Part shown: positions 34,600 to 42,896 of the stretch, piece after piece
How positions within the stretch are numbered: position 1 is the first letter of the stretch
Layout of the letters: every line of letters begins with the position of its first letter
Assembly: GCF_900110575.1 (NCBI RefSeq)
Contig: NZ_FOEF01000017.1
Span: 1-64,000 of the forward strand
Direction of reading: 5' to 3'
Origin: Amycolatopsis saalfeldensis
Lineage (GTDB): Bacteria > Actinomycetota > Actinomycetes > Mycobacteriales > Pseudonocardiaceae
Length of the DNA stretch: 64,000 bases
The notes under the pieces: generated by a model
What the model saw: the letters and a program-made list of their open reading frames with translations, nothing else
What the model was told of the DNA's origin: nothing
Database searches by the model: none
Position numbers and translations under genes: made by a program

Positions 34600-35019
34600 G
34601 GGGCTTCGGTCTGTGTCTTCTGGCGCAGTCTCTCCCCTGCCATTCCTTGAGTTCGGCGTTGAAGAGGTTGGCGTCGATCCGGTGGGAACGCTCGACCTTG
34701 CCGTTCAGCCGTGGTGTGCGGGGCTTGATGTAGCGGTGCTCGATGCCCTTGTCGAGCACGTGCCAGTGGAACGCTGAATGGCCGTGTACTGGTAGAACTT
34801 CCCGCGCCCGCCGCCGGTCTTGATCGGCACACAGGTGGCTGCTGCCGTGGGCAGCGGCTCGACGAATTTCACGTCGACCTGTACCTGGTGGCCCGGTCGT
34901 TGCTTCTCACAGCGTTTCCAGCGGCGGTCGAGGCGGTGCAGGGTCCGCCACACTGGCCACGTTTCCGGACACTTCCTCGACGTGACGCAAGACCGGGCTC
35001 GCGAACCAGCAACTCCCAT
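34600..35019 (-). pseudogene. IS481-family transposase remnant
   Basis: Reading the minus strand, one frame gives KQRPGHQVQVDVKFVEPL, the first Asp region of an IS481-type DDE transposase, then GKFYQYTAI. A second frame gives HVLDKGIEHRYIKPRTPRLN and GKVERSHRID, the Glu region, and stops making sense after KEWQG. The join near 34780 has lost the segment with the second Asp and changed frame. The N-terminus and C-terminus are also missing, so the element is dead. Confidence 0.8.
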
Positions 35020-35058
35020 GATCAGGAAGCCCCGGTGTCAAGCATCTCCGTCAGTTTT

Positions 35059-35092
35059 ACAGACGGTTCTCACCGTCACAGCCACTCACGAG
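35059..35092 (-). repeat. Right arm of interrupted palindrome, GCCACTCACGAG type
   Basis: The complement reads CTCGTGAGTGGC then CGGTGAGAACCG, matching the arm at 34538-34571. No target-site duplication is evident outside the arms. Confidence 0.7.
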
Positions 35093-35094
35093 GG

Positions 35095-37029
35095 TCAGAA
35101 GGCCGGCAGCAACAGCACGTCGTTGAGGTTGACGTACTCGATGCGGTGGCCGAACTGGATCTCGACGTACTTCGTCTTGCCCTTCACGACCACGTGCTCG
35201 GCCGGGTCGAACGTGGTGGCCGAGTAGTACTCGGAGCCTTCCACGCCGCCGACGGAGTACTTCTGGCCCGCCGCCAGCGTGTACGGCATCGGCGCGAGCG
35301 CCTGCACCGGCACGTTCGCCGGGTAGGCCGAGGCCTCCGGGAACGCGCGGCCGTAGACCGGGATCGTGGCGAGGCCGGGCCGCGGCGTGGCGACCAGGCC
35401 CACGGCGGGCACCGCGGCGCGGGCGCCCGGCGCGTTGTGGAACCAGCCCTTCTGGCCGAGGTACCAGATCGCCGTCCAGTCACCCTGCACGCCGGCCACC
35501 GCGTACTTCTGCCCGGTCGCCGCGCGGCTCCCGACGTCTGAAACATCCATTGTGGACGGACCGCCGCCCGGGTGCAGGCCGGCGTCGGCGAGCAGCGGCG
35601 CGGCGTCGCTCGGCGCGGTGTGCAGCACGACCGCCTCGGAACCGCGGGCCGCGCACGCGTTGCCGGAGCCGATCTTGTCGCAGCCGGTGAAGATCGGCTG
35701 GTTCTGCGCGAGCGACGGGTTGATGGTGACCAGCGAGGAGTTCGGCCGTCCGACGGCCTGGAACGGCGCGCCGAGCAGGTCGAAGTAGTGCGACCAGTCC
35801 CAGTAGGGGCCCGGGTCCCAGTGCATTCCGGCGATCGTGGCCGGCGTGGTGCCCGGGACGTTGTCGTGGCCGATGATGTGCGCGCGGTCCAGCGGGATGT
35901 CGTAGCGCTTCGCGAGGTAGCCGACGAGCTTCGCCGAAGCGCGGTACATCGCTTCGGTGTACCAGGTGCCCTTCGCGGCGAAGCCCTCGTGCTCGACGCC
36001 GATCGACTTCGAGTTGATGTACCAGTTGCCCGCGTGCCAGCCGACGTCCTTCGTCGCCACGTGCTGGGCGATCAGGCCGTCGGCGGAGCGCACGGTGTAG
36101 TGCCACGCGAGGTAGGTCGGGTCCTGCACCAGCTTCAGCGCGTCGGCCCAGTAGCCCTCGGTGTCGTGGATGACGATGTAGTCGATCTTCTGGCTCTGCG
36201 GCCGGTTCGCCTTGTCGTAGTTGCCGTAATCGCCGCCCGGCAGCTCCTGGTACGGCGCGGGAACCGACTCGCACGCCACGCGCTTGGGGCACTCCGTCGC
36301 GGCGGGCGCGTCCGAGCGCAGGCCGAGTCGCGCCGCCTGCGCGCGGTCGGGCGCGAGGCCGGGGGTGGCGGCGAGGGTCAGCTGCTGGCCGTCGTCGGTG
36401 GTGCGGGCTTCGCCGGTGGAGATGGTGTCGAAGACCTCGTCGGCGAACGTCTGGGCGGCCGTGACGTCGTCGGATCCGCTGTAACGCGCGACGGCGCCGT
36501 ACCAGTCCTTCGCGTCCTGGCTGTGGATGCCGAGCTGACGCTGGTAGTCCGCGAGCAGCGCGGCGCCGCCACGGACGTTCTGCGTGGGGTTCGTGCGCAG
36601 GGTGGCGGCGTCGGTGTGCAGCAGCGAGGCCGCGGTGTCGACGGTCTGCAGGGTCGGCGGCGGCGCGGCCGGTTCGCCGGCCTTCGGCTGCAGCGCCGGG
36701 CGGGCGGTATCGCCGCGCGGGTCCTCGGTGCCCTGGTCGAACTCGGTGCCGGCGACGCCCGCCGTCCGCAGATCGGTCAGGTGCATCGGGCCGTAACCGG
36801 CGGCGGTGCTGGGCGTGCCCGCGTTGTAGTCCCAGCGCGACTCCAGGTAGGACACGCCGAGCAGCACGTCGAGCGGCACGCCGAACTCACTCGCGGCGGC
36901 CGCGAAGTCCCGCTGCCGCTGCTGACCGGAAGGCTGGGCCTGCGCCGGCGCCGCGGCGAACAGCCCGGCGCCCAGCGAAACGACGGCGGCCGCCACGGCC
37001 AGCCGCCGGGGAAGGGGAGGGAACGACAT
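35095..37029 (-). CDS. Secreted N-acetylmuramoyl-L-alanine amidase with N-terminal lysozyme-like domain
   Basis: A 644-residue exported protein with a Sec signal (MSFPPLPRRL..., cleavage near AQAQ). Residues ~45-180 resemble a transglycosylase fold (GVSYLESRWDYN, possible catalytic Glu; AGYGPMHL). Residues ~240-420 form an amidase_2 domain (YIVIHDTEG, AWHYTVRS, GHDNVPG, GMHWDPG) with Zn-ligand His. The ~200-residue C-terminal part has SH3-like repeats (GQKYAVAGVQGDWTAIWYLG; GQKYSVGGVEGSEYY). It should cut peptidoglycan. ATG 37029 precedes the signal peptide. Confidence 0.88.
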   Translation of the reverse strand: MSFPPLPRRLAVAAAVVSLGAGLFAAAPAQAQPSGQQRQRDFAAAASEFGVPLDVLLGVSYLESRWDYNAGTPSTAAGYGPMHLTDLRTAGVAGTEFDQGTEDPRGDTARPALQPKAGEPAAPPPTLQTVDTAASLLHTDAATLRTNPTQNVRGGAALLADYQRQLGIHSQDAKDWYGAVARYSGSDDVTAAQTFADEVFDTISTGEARTTDDGQQLTLAATPGLAPDRAQAARLGLRSDAPAATECPKRVACESVPAPYQELPGGDYGNYDKANRPQSQKIDYIVIHDTEGYWADALKLVQDPTYLAWHYTVRSADGLIAQHVATKDVGWHAGNWYINSKSIGVEHEGFAAKGTWYTEAMYRASAKLVGYLAKRYDIPLDRAHIIGHDNVPGTTPATIAGMHWDPGPYWDWSHYFDLLGAPFQAVGRPNSSLVTINPSLAQNQPIFTGCDKIGSGNACAARGSEAVVLHTAPSDAAPLLADAGLHPGGGPSTMDVSDVGSRAATGQKYAVAGVQGDWTAIWYLGQKGWFHNAPGARAAVPAVGLVATPRPGLATIPVYGRAFPEASAYPANVPVQALAPMPYTLAAGQKYSVGGVEGSEYYSATTFDPAEHVVVKGKTKYVEIQFGHRIEYVNLNDVLLLPAF

Positions 37030-37235
37030 GGTGTGACCCCCAGGTGTCGGTGTCATTCAGGCAAGACCTAACCAGAAGCCGGGGTATCCGGGTAAGGCCT
37101 GGTCCGGGTGTATCCGCGGGTTTCCGCGCGGCTTCTTCCGGCGTCGGCGTCGCGGCCGCCGCCCGCCCACGCGGCCGGCGGGCATACTGGCCGTACCGGC
37201 GCCCGTCGCCTCTCAGGCGGACCCTCCTTGCGAAG

Positions 37236-37262
37236 CTGGCACTCACGTGGCTAGAGTGCTAA
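37236..37262. promoter_or_regulatory. CIRCE element (HrcA operator) upstream of groES
   Basis: CTGGCACTC, a 9-base spacer, and GAGTGCTAA: a near-consensus CIRCE inverted repeat (consensus arms TTAGCACTC/GAGTGCTAA) about 100 bases before the groES start. HrcA repression with heat-shock release is expected. Confidence 0.92.
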
Positions 37263-37361
37263 TCGCACGGCCCGAACACGCCCCGGCACCCGCGACGGCG
37301 GGGGTGGTAGGAGCCGTAAGTCATCCTGCCGACGCTTTCGACGACCGTGGAGGTCAACCCG

Positions 37362-37655
37362 GTGAGCGTGAACATCAAGCCGCTCGAGGACAAGATCGTT
37401 GTCCAGACGAGTGAGGCCGAGGAGACGACCGCTTCCGGCCTCGTCATCCCCGACACCGCCAAGGAGAAGCCCCAGGAGGGCAAGGTTCTGGCCGTTGGCC
37501 CGGGCCGGATCGACGACAAGGGCAACCGCGTGCCGCTCGACGTGGCCGTGGGCGACGTCGTGATCTACTCCAAGTACGGCGGTACCGAGGTCAAGTACAA
37601 CGGTGAGGACTACTTGATCCTCTCCGCCCGCGACGTGCTGGCCGTCATCAACTGA
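37362..37655 (+). CDS. groS: Co-chaperonin GroES
   Basis: A 97-residue protein beginning MSVNIKPLEDKIVVQ, with the mobile loop EETTASGLVIPDTAKEKP and C-terminal YLILSARDVLAVIN. It caps GroEL. GTG 37362 has GGAGG 8 bases upstream; an in-frame GTG at 37347 would lie before that site. The CIRCE element precedes it. Confidence 0.97.
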   Translation: MSVNIKPLEDKIVVQTSEAEETTASGLVIPDTAKEKPQEGKVLAVGPGRIDDKGNRVPLDVAVGDVVIYSKYGGTEVKYNGEDYLILSARDVLAVIN

Positions 37656-37674
37656 CGTTCCAGTCGCAGCGCAA

Positions 37675-37713
37675 TGACGCCCCGGGCCCCGCACAAGCCG
37701 GGGGACGGGGCGT
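37675..37713 (+). terminator. Hairpin between groES and groEL1
   Basis: GACGCCCCG and CGGGGCGTTC arms close a G/C-rich loop, followed by TTGTG. It lies in the 99-base gap and could attenuate or process the groES-groEL mRNA rather than end it fully. Confidence 0.55.
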
Positions 37714-37754
37714 TCTTGTGTCCTAAGACACCTGAAAGGTAAGCGGAAAACGCT

Positions 37755-39371
37755 ATGCCCAAGCAGATCAGTTTCGACGAGGACGCTCGTCGCGCGCTGG
37801 AGCGCGGGGTGAACAAGCTCGCCGACGCCGTCAAGGTCACCCTCGGCCCGCGCGGTCGCCACGTGGTCCTCGACAAGAAGTTCGGCGGCCCGACCATCAC
37901 CCTCGACGGCGTGACCGTCGCCCGTGAGATCGAGCTCGACGACCCGTTCGAGAACCTCGGCGCCCAGCTGGCCAAGAACGTGGCCACCAAGACCAACGAC
38001 GTCGCCGGCGACGGCACCACCACCGCCACGGTGCTGGCCCAGTCGCTGGTCCGCGTCGGCCTCCGCAACGTGGCCGCCGGCGCCAACCCGACCGCGGTCG
38101 GCCGCGGCATCGAGGCGGCCGCCGACAAGGTCATCGAGATCCTCAAGGCCAAGGCCACCCCGGTCAAGGGCCGCGAGAACATCGCCCAGGTCGGCACCGT
38201 GACCTCCCGCGACGCCGCGATCGGCCAGCTGCTCGGCGAGGCCGTCGAGCGCGTGGGCGAGGACGGCGTCATCACCATCGAGGAGTCGTCGACCCTGGCG
38301 ACCGAGCTGGTGATCACCGAGGGCGTGCAGTTCGACAAGGGCTTCCTGTCGGCGCACTTCGCCACCAACCCCGAGGACCAGAAGGCCATCCTCGAGGACG
38401 CGTACATCCTGCTCAGCCGCGAGAAGATCTCGTCGCTGGCCGACCTGCTCCCGGTGCTGGAGAAGGTCGTCGAGGCGAAGAAGCCGCTGCTGATCATCGC
38501 CGAGGACGTCGACGGCGAAGCGCTGTCCACCCTCGTGGTGAACTCGCTGCGCAAGACCATCACCGCCGTCGCGGTCAAGGCGCCGTTCTTCGGCGACCGC
38601 CGCAAGGCGTTCCTGGACGACCTCGCCGTCGTCACCGGTGGTGAGGTCATCTCGGCCGAGATCGGCAGCAAGCTGTCCGAGACCGACCTCGGTTCGCTGG
38701 GCCGCGCCCGCCGGATCGTCGTCAGCAAGGACGACACCACGATCGTCGACGGCGGCGGCACCAAGGACGCGCTGTCCGCCCGGACCGCGCAGATCCGCAA
38801 GGAGATCGAGAGCACCGACTCCGACTGGGACCGCGAGAAGCTGCAGGAGCGGCTCGCGAAGCTCGGCGGCGGCGTGGCCGTGATCAAGGTCGGCGCGGCC
38901 ACCGAGACCGAGCTCAACGAGCGCAAGCACCGCATCGAGGACGCGGTGGCGTCCACGAAGGCGGCCGTCGAGGAGGGCATCCTCCCCGGTGGCGGCTCGG
39001 CGCTGGTCCACGCGGTCAAGGAGCTCGAGGGCGACCTCGGCCTGACCGGCGACGAGGCCACCGGCGTGCACATCGTGCGCGACGCGCTGACCGCCCCGCT
39101 GTTCTGGATCGCGACGAACGCGGGCCACGAGGGTGCGGTCATCGTGAACAAGGTCAAGGAGCAGTCCTGGGGCCAGGGCTTCAACGCCGCCACCGGCGAG
39201 CTCACCGACCTGATCGCGGCCGGCATCGTCGACCCGGTCAAGGTGACCCGCTCCGCGGTCGCGAACGCGGCGTCCATCGCCCGGCTCGTGCTCACCACGG
39301 AGAGCGCCGTGGTCGAGAAGCCGGCTGAGGAAGAGGACGAAGCGGGCCACGGCCACGGCCACTCGCACTAG
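37755..39371 (+). CDS. groL1: Chaperonin GroEL1 (His-rich tail type)
   Basis: A 538-residue 60-kDa chaperonin: VTLGPRGRHVVLDKKFG, the ATP-site NDVAGDGTTTATVLAQ, and VEEGILPGGGSALVHA. The C-terminus is EEDEAGHGHGHSH, the His-rich tail that marks actinobacterial GroEL1 (linked to groES) rather than the GGM-tailed essential GroEL2. The groES-groEL1-whiB3 order agrees. A specialised chaperone role is known for GroEL1 in mycobacteria. Confidence 0.97.
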   Translation: MPKQISFDEDARRALERGVNKLADAVKVTLGPRGRHVVLDKKFGGPTITLDGVTVAREIELDDPFENLGAQLAKNVATKTNDVAGDGTTTATVLAQSLVRVGLRNVAAGANPTAVGRGIEAAADKVIEILKAKATPVKGRENIAQVGTVTSRDAAIGQLLGEAVERVGEDGVITIEESSTLATELVITEGVQFDKGFLSAHFATNPEDQKAILEDAYILLSREKISSLADLLPVLEKVVEAKKPLLIIAEDVDGEALSTLVVNSLRKTITAVAVKAPFFGDRRKAFLDDLAVVTGGEVISAEIGSKLSETDLGSLGRARRIVVSKDDTTIVDGGGTKDALSARTAQIRKEIESTDSDWDREKLQERLAKLGGGVAVIKVGAATETELNERKHRIEDAVASTKAAVEEGILPGGGSALVHAVKELEGDLGLTGDEATGVHIVRDALTAPLFWIATNAGHEGAVIVNKVKEQSWGQGFNAATGELTDLIAAGIVDPVKVTRSAVANAASIARLVLTTESAVVEKPAEEEDEAGHGHGHSH

Positions 39372-39398
39372 TCACTTCTGTTTTACCGCAACGAAAAA

Positions 39399-39445
39399 CG
39401 GGGCGGCACTCCCTTACGAGGGGTGCCGCCCCGCTTTCTTTTTCG
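39399..39445 (+). terminator. Rho-independent terminator after groEL1
   Basis: CGGGGCGGCACTCCC and its complement form a long stem with a ~6-base loop; CTTTCTTTTT follows on the plus strand and an A-run precedes it, so it may act in both directions. Confidence 0.92.
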
Positions 39446-39480
39446 AGGGTCAGGCGCCGTCCGGCTCGCTGCCGAAGTCG

Positions 39481-39513
39481 AAGGGGCGGCGTCCGATGTG
39501 GACGCCGCCCCTT
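39481..39513 (-). terminator. Hairpin after whiB3
   Basis: A perfect 14-bp stem (AAGGGGCGGCGTCC arms) with loop GATGT, 17 bases past the whiB3 stop. A short T pair rather than a T-run follows on the minus strand. Confidence 0.7.
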
Positions 39514-39529
39514 CCGTGCCCGGGTGAGC

Positions 39530-39829
39530 TCAGCCGGACATGCTCAGCGCTCGTTTGTCCTGCTTGATCAGGTTTTCCCGCTCCGATTCGGACAGCCCGC
39601 CCCAGATGCCGTAGGGCTCGTGCACTGCCAGCGCGTGCCTGCGGCACATCTCCAGTACCGGGCAGCTCAGGCAGACCACCTTCGCCCTGGCCTCGCGCCG
39701 TGCCCTCGCCGGCCCCCGCTCGCCGTCCGGGTGAAAGAAGGACGCGCTGTCCATCCCCCGGCACGACCCCTCCAGCTGCCAGTCCCACATGTCCGCATTG
39801 GGGCCGGGGAGCCTGCGCGTGTCTGCCAT
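39530..39829 (-). CDS. whiB3: WhiB3/WhiD-type iron-sulfur transcription factor
   Basis: A 99-residue Wbl protein. LPGPNADMWDWQLEGSCRGM and FFHPDGERG are typical of WhiB3/WhiD. Four Cys ligands (GSCRG; VCLSCPVLEMC) bind [4Fe-4S]. The GIWGGLSESERENLIK turn contacts the primary sigma factor. ATG 39829 was chosen because GGAGG lies 8 bases upstream. The position beside groEL1 matches both M. tuberculosis whiB3 and Streptomyces whiD. It is divergent from a MerR-like regulator. Confidence 0.95.
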   Translation of the reverse strand: MADTRRLPGPNADMWDWQLEGSCRGMDSASFFHPDGERGPARARREARAKVVCLSCPVLEMCRRHALAVHEPYGIWGGLSESERENLIKQDKRALSMSG

Positions 39830-39975
39830 CCTGACCGCCTCCGTCATCCGGTCGATGCCATTAGCTGCTCTGCTGTGGTGCCGATACTCCATTCGGTGCA
39901 ACGGCGGTAACGTTAGAAGCGCGCCAATAGTTGTTCAAGAGATCCGGGCCGATTCAGCCATTAGGCATCCCCCCG

Positions 39976-40992
39976 ATGTGTGAGCAGGGCTTTTGGCTCC
40001 GGTTGCCGGGACCGGCACAGGCCTGGATATTGGGCCGGGTGGGATCCGGGTCGAGCGAAGGAGAGCCCACCCTGCCGGTGGCCTCGGTCGCTCGCCGGCT
40101 CGGGGTCGCCCCGTCCACCCTTCGTACCTGGGACCGCCGTTACGGGCTGGGGCCCAGCCGGCACACCGACGGCCGTCACCGCAGGTACGGCAGCTCCGAC
40201 ATCGGGCGCCTCGAACTCATGCAGCGCGCGCTGCTCCGCGGCGCGTCGACGGCGGAGGCCGCGCGCTACGCCCTCGACCACATGCCCCGCGCCGTCGTCG
40301 ACGAACTCCCACCGCCGGCCCCGGCTCCCGATGAGGACGAGGCCCCCGCGCCCGACGGCGACCACGAGGTCCCGTCCCGCCTCGCCCGCCGGCTGAGCAC
40401 GGCCGCGCTGGCCATGGACGTCGGCGCCGTCCAGCGCATGCTCGCCGACGCGATCGCCGAACTGGGCGTGCTCGCGGCGTGGTCCGGCGTGATCGACCCG
40501 GTGCTGACGGCGCTGGGCGCGCGCTGGCGCGGGGTCAGCGCCGGCGCGGAGGTCGAGTACCTGCTGGCCGAGTGCGTGTACGCGTCGCTCGTCCGCGCGA
40601 CGCCGGTGCTCGACCAGCCGCGCAACCAGCGCCCGGTGCTGCTCGGCTGTGTGCCGGAGGAACGTGACAGCACTCCGGCGTACGCGCTGGCGGCCGCGCT
40701 GGCGGGCCGCCGGATCGGGACGCAGCTGTTCGGCGTGCCGCTGCCTGCGGAGGTGCTGGCGGTGGCCGTGCGCCGGAGCGCGCCCGCCGCCGTGGTGCTG
40801 TGGGCGCACCGCCGGGCGGCGGCGGACCCGCGCCTTTTCGCGCGCGTCTCCCGCGGCCGTCAGCGCAGCCGCCTGTTCGCCTGCGGCCCCGGCTGGGACC
40901 CGGCCGCGCTGCCGGACAAGGTGGAGCTGCTGGTGGACCTGCCCACGGCCGCGGACCGCGTCGAACACGTCCTGGTGGGGACGACGGGCTAA
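39976..40992 (+). CDS. MerR-family regulator with degenerate B12-binding-like domain
   Basis: A ~338-residue protein. The MerR DNA-binding domain (VASVARRLGVAPSTLRTWDR, RYGLGPSRHTDGRHRRY) is followed by an acidic Pro-rich linker and a domain laid out like the CarH/LitR helical and Rossmann parts (LADAIAELGVLAAWSGVIDP). The B12 signature DxHxxG is absent, and DSTPAYALAAALAG stands there instead, so cobalamin binding is unlikely. The start is uncertain: ATG 39976 or GTG 40039. It is divergent from whiB3 and may regulate it. Confidence 0.75.
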   Translation: MCEQGFWLRLPGPAQAWILGRVGSGSSEGEPTLPVASVARRLGVAPSTLRTWDRRYGLGPSRHTDGRHRRYGSSDIGRLELMQRALLRGASTAEAARYALDHMPRAVVDELPPPAPAPDEDEAPAPDGDHEVPSRLARRLSTAALAMDVGAVQRMLADAIAELGVLAAWSGVIDPVLTALGARWRGVSAGAEVEYLLAECVYASLVRATPVLDQPRNQRPVLLGCVPEERDSTPAYALAAALAGRRIGTQLFGVPLPAEVLAVAVRRSAPAAVVLWAHRRAAADPRLFARVSRGRQRSRLFACGPGWDPAALPDKVELLVDLPTAADRVEHVLVGTTG

Positions 40993-41079
40993 GCCGGTTG
41001 CCCGAACCGCTCGGCCGTTCGGCGGGTGGCCGCGCTCGTGGTCTCCGATTTTGTCGGTGGGAACCGCTAAAAAGAACGG

Positions 41080-42168
41080 GTGGAGGAACAGACCCTGCGG
41101 GCCCTCGCCTTCGGCGACCACCCGCTGCCCCCAGAGCCGGTCACGGCGCCGCGGTCCGCCGCGCCGTGGGACCGCCTGCTGGCCGCGATCGTCCTGGGCG
41201 CCCAAGGCCGTTACGCCGCGGCTTCCACAGCCCTGACCGACCTCCGCCGAAGCCGAGACCCGCTACTGGCCTCCCTCGCCGCCACCACACTGGCTTCCCA
41301 CCGCCGCCAACTCGGCGGCCACACCGCCGCGCGAGCCCTGGACGGTGCGGCTTTGGCGCTTGTGGGGGGCGCTTTGGTGCCGCTGCTCGGGCCCAGCTTG
41401 CGCGGTGCTGTTGCTGGCCGCGCTGCCGACCCTGCTGTGGCCGGCCGCGCCGCCGCTGACCGCGCCGCCGACCCTGCTGCGGCTGGCCGCGCTGCTGCCG
41501 ACCGCGCCGCTACTGACCGCGCTGCCGACCCCGCTGCGGCCGACCGCGCCGCCGATCCTGCTGCGGCTGGCCGCACTGCCGCTGACCGGGCTGTTGCCGA
41601 CCGAGGGGTCTATTCCGATCCCGACGGCCTCGACTACCGAGGCGCCCGGGCCGATGCCCTGCTCGGGCTGGCGGCGGACAACCTCGCGCTGGGCCGGATC
41701 TCGGCGGCGCGGCGGTTGGCTGCCCTGGCGGTGGCCGGGGACGGGCGGTGGCGGGCGACCGTCCGGGCCGGGTGGGTGGGGGCCGAGATCGAGCTGGCCG
41801 CCGGGCGGCCGGCCGAAGCGGTGGCGCCGGCGCGGCGGGCCGCCGAAACCGCGCGGGAACGCGGCGCTCGCCGGCACGTTGTGAAATCCGACATCGTGCT
41901 CGGGGTCGCACTGTCGGCGGCTGGCGACGCCGGTGCTCGGGAAGCCGCGCTGGGGCTTGTCGAAAGGGCGCTCGCCGAGGCCGAAAAATGCGAACTCCAT
42001 TCACTTATCTGGGTCGCGGCCCGGGTCGCGGCTGATCTAGGGGCTCAACACGCCGAGAAGTATCGATTCAGAGGCCAGGAGGTGTTGCACGCAGTGTTAC
42101 GACGAGTCGATCCTTGCGTGATGCGTATCGCACACGATTCGCCGTGGGTTCCCACCGGGGGCGGTTGA
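41080..42168 (+). CDS. Helical-repeat protein in Rv3415c position, with Ala-rich insert
   Basis: A 362-residue protein. Residues ~20-90 and ~180-330 are TPR-like Ala/Leu helices (LLAAIVLGAQGRYAAASTAL; ALLGLAADNLALGRISAARRL; GAEIELAAGRPAEAVAPARRAAE). Between them, ~110-180 is a degenerate repeat (AADRAADPAAAGRA). The order whiB3 / this / sigD recalls M. tuberculosis Rv3415c. GTG 41080 precedes EEQTLRALAFGDHP. Function is unknown; no signal or membrane helix. Confidence 0.75.
   Translation: MEEQTLRALAFGDHPLPPEPVTAPRSAAPWDRLLAAIVLGAQGRYAAASTALTDLRRSRDPLLASLAATTLASHRRQLGGHTAARALDGAALALVGGALVPLLGPSLRGAVAGRAADPAVAGRAAADRAADPAAAGRAAADRAATDRAADPAAADRAADPAAAGRTAADRAVADRGVYSDPDGLDYRGARADALLGLAADNLALGRISAARRLAALAVAGDGRWRATVRAGWVGAEIELAAGRPAEAVAPARRAAETARERGARRHVVKSDIVLGVALSAAGDAGAREAALGLVERALAEAEKCELHSLIWVAARVAADLGAQHAEKYRFRGQEVLHAVLRRVDPCVMRIAHDSPWVPTGGG
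41405..41605 (+). repeat. Degenerate Ala/Asp/Arg-coding repeat
   Basis: Units starting GCCGACC and containing CTGCTGCGGCTGGCCGCG recur with steps of about 15, 27, 42 and 57 bases, always multiples of three. They encode AADRAADPAAAGR-type peptide. The copies are imperfect, pointing to slippage followed by drift. Confidence 0.8.
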
Positions 42169-42299
42169 GCCTCCTGGAAAGGCCGTTCCGGCATCCGGGC
42201 TAAGAAACTTCAAAAAAAGCCACCGGATCGTGTCAAGGTTCGAGCTAAAGCGTCCGATAGGGGAAGTGGAATGTCACCCGGCTGCAGGAAGGAAACCCC

Positions 42300-42896
42300 G
42301 TGACGACGGTCTTGATCTGCGACGACCGACGCAGTGTCCGCGAAGGGCTCACCCGTGTGATGTCCGCGGTCCCAGGGGTCAGTCGCATCGACTGCGTAGC
42401 GCACGGTGACGAGCTGCTGGCCCGGTACACCCGTCAGCCGGTCGACGTCGTGCTGGTCGGGACGCAACGCGCGGTCCCGACGGGCGTCGAAGCCACGCGC
42501 CGGCTCGTCTCCGCGAACCCCCAGGCGAATGTCATCGTCTTCGGCGCCCCGGACGACGCGGGCAGCATCGCCGCGGCGATCGCCGGCGGTGCCCGCGGCT
42601 ACCTGCGCTGGGACGCATCGCGGCCCGAGCTCGTTGCCGCACTGGCCCACACCCTCGCCAGCACCTCGGTGCCGGCGCCGCGCCAGCCGTCGGACCCCGG
42701 CGTGCAGCTCACCGAGCGCGAGCTGCAGGTCCTGCGCGGCATGAGCCAGGGCAAGAGCAACGGCCAGATCGGCCGCGAGCTCTACCTGTCCGAGGACACG
42801 GTGAAGACCCACGCGCGGCGGCTGTTCCGCAAGCTCGGGGTCCGCGACCGGGCTCAGGCGGTGGCCCACGGCTTCCGCCGCGGTCTCGTCTCCTGA
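42300..42896 (+). CDS. bldM: BldM-type orphan response regulator lacking the phospho-acceptor Asp
   Basis: A 198-residue protein. The receiver-like N-terminus begins MTTVLICDDRRSVREGL, but the usual DxxMP site reads VVLVGTQRAVP, with Gly at residue 54 where Asp belongs. The C-terminal LuxR helix-turn-helix (LTERELQVLRGMSQGKSNGQ, YLSEDTVKTHARRLFRKLGV) closely matches Streptomyces BldM, as does the neighbourhood (whiD/whiB3, sigma factor, guaB). It likely acts by dimerisation, without phosphorylation. GTG 42300 follows GGAAGGAA. Confidence 0.88.
   Translation: MTTVLICDDRRSVREGLTRVMSAVPGVSRIDCVAHGDELLARYTRQPVDVVLVGTQRAVPTGVEATRRLVSANPQANVIVFGAPDDAGSIAAAIAGGARGYLRWDASRPELVAALAHTLASTSVPAPRQPSDPGVQLTERELQVLRGMSQGKSNGQIGRELYLSEDTVKTHARRLFRKLGVRDRAQAVAHGFRRGLVS

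Noticed and set aside
37251..39368. Long antisense frame opposite groES-groEL1
   Set aside because: Shadow of the chaperonin genes; no start signal and no recognisable family.
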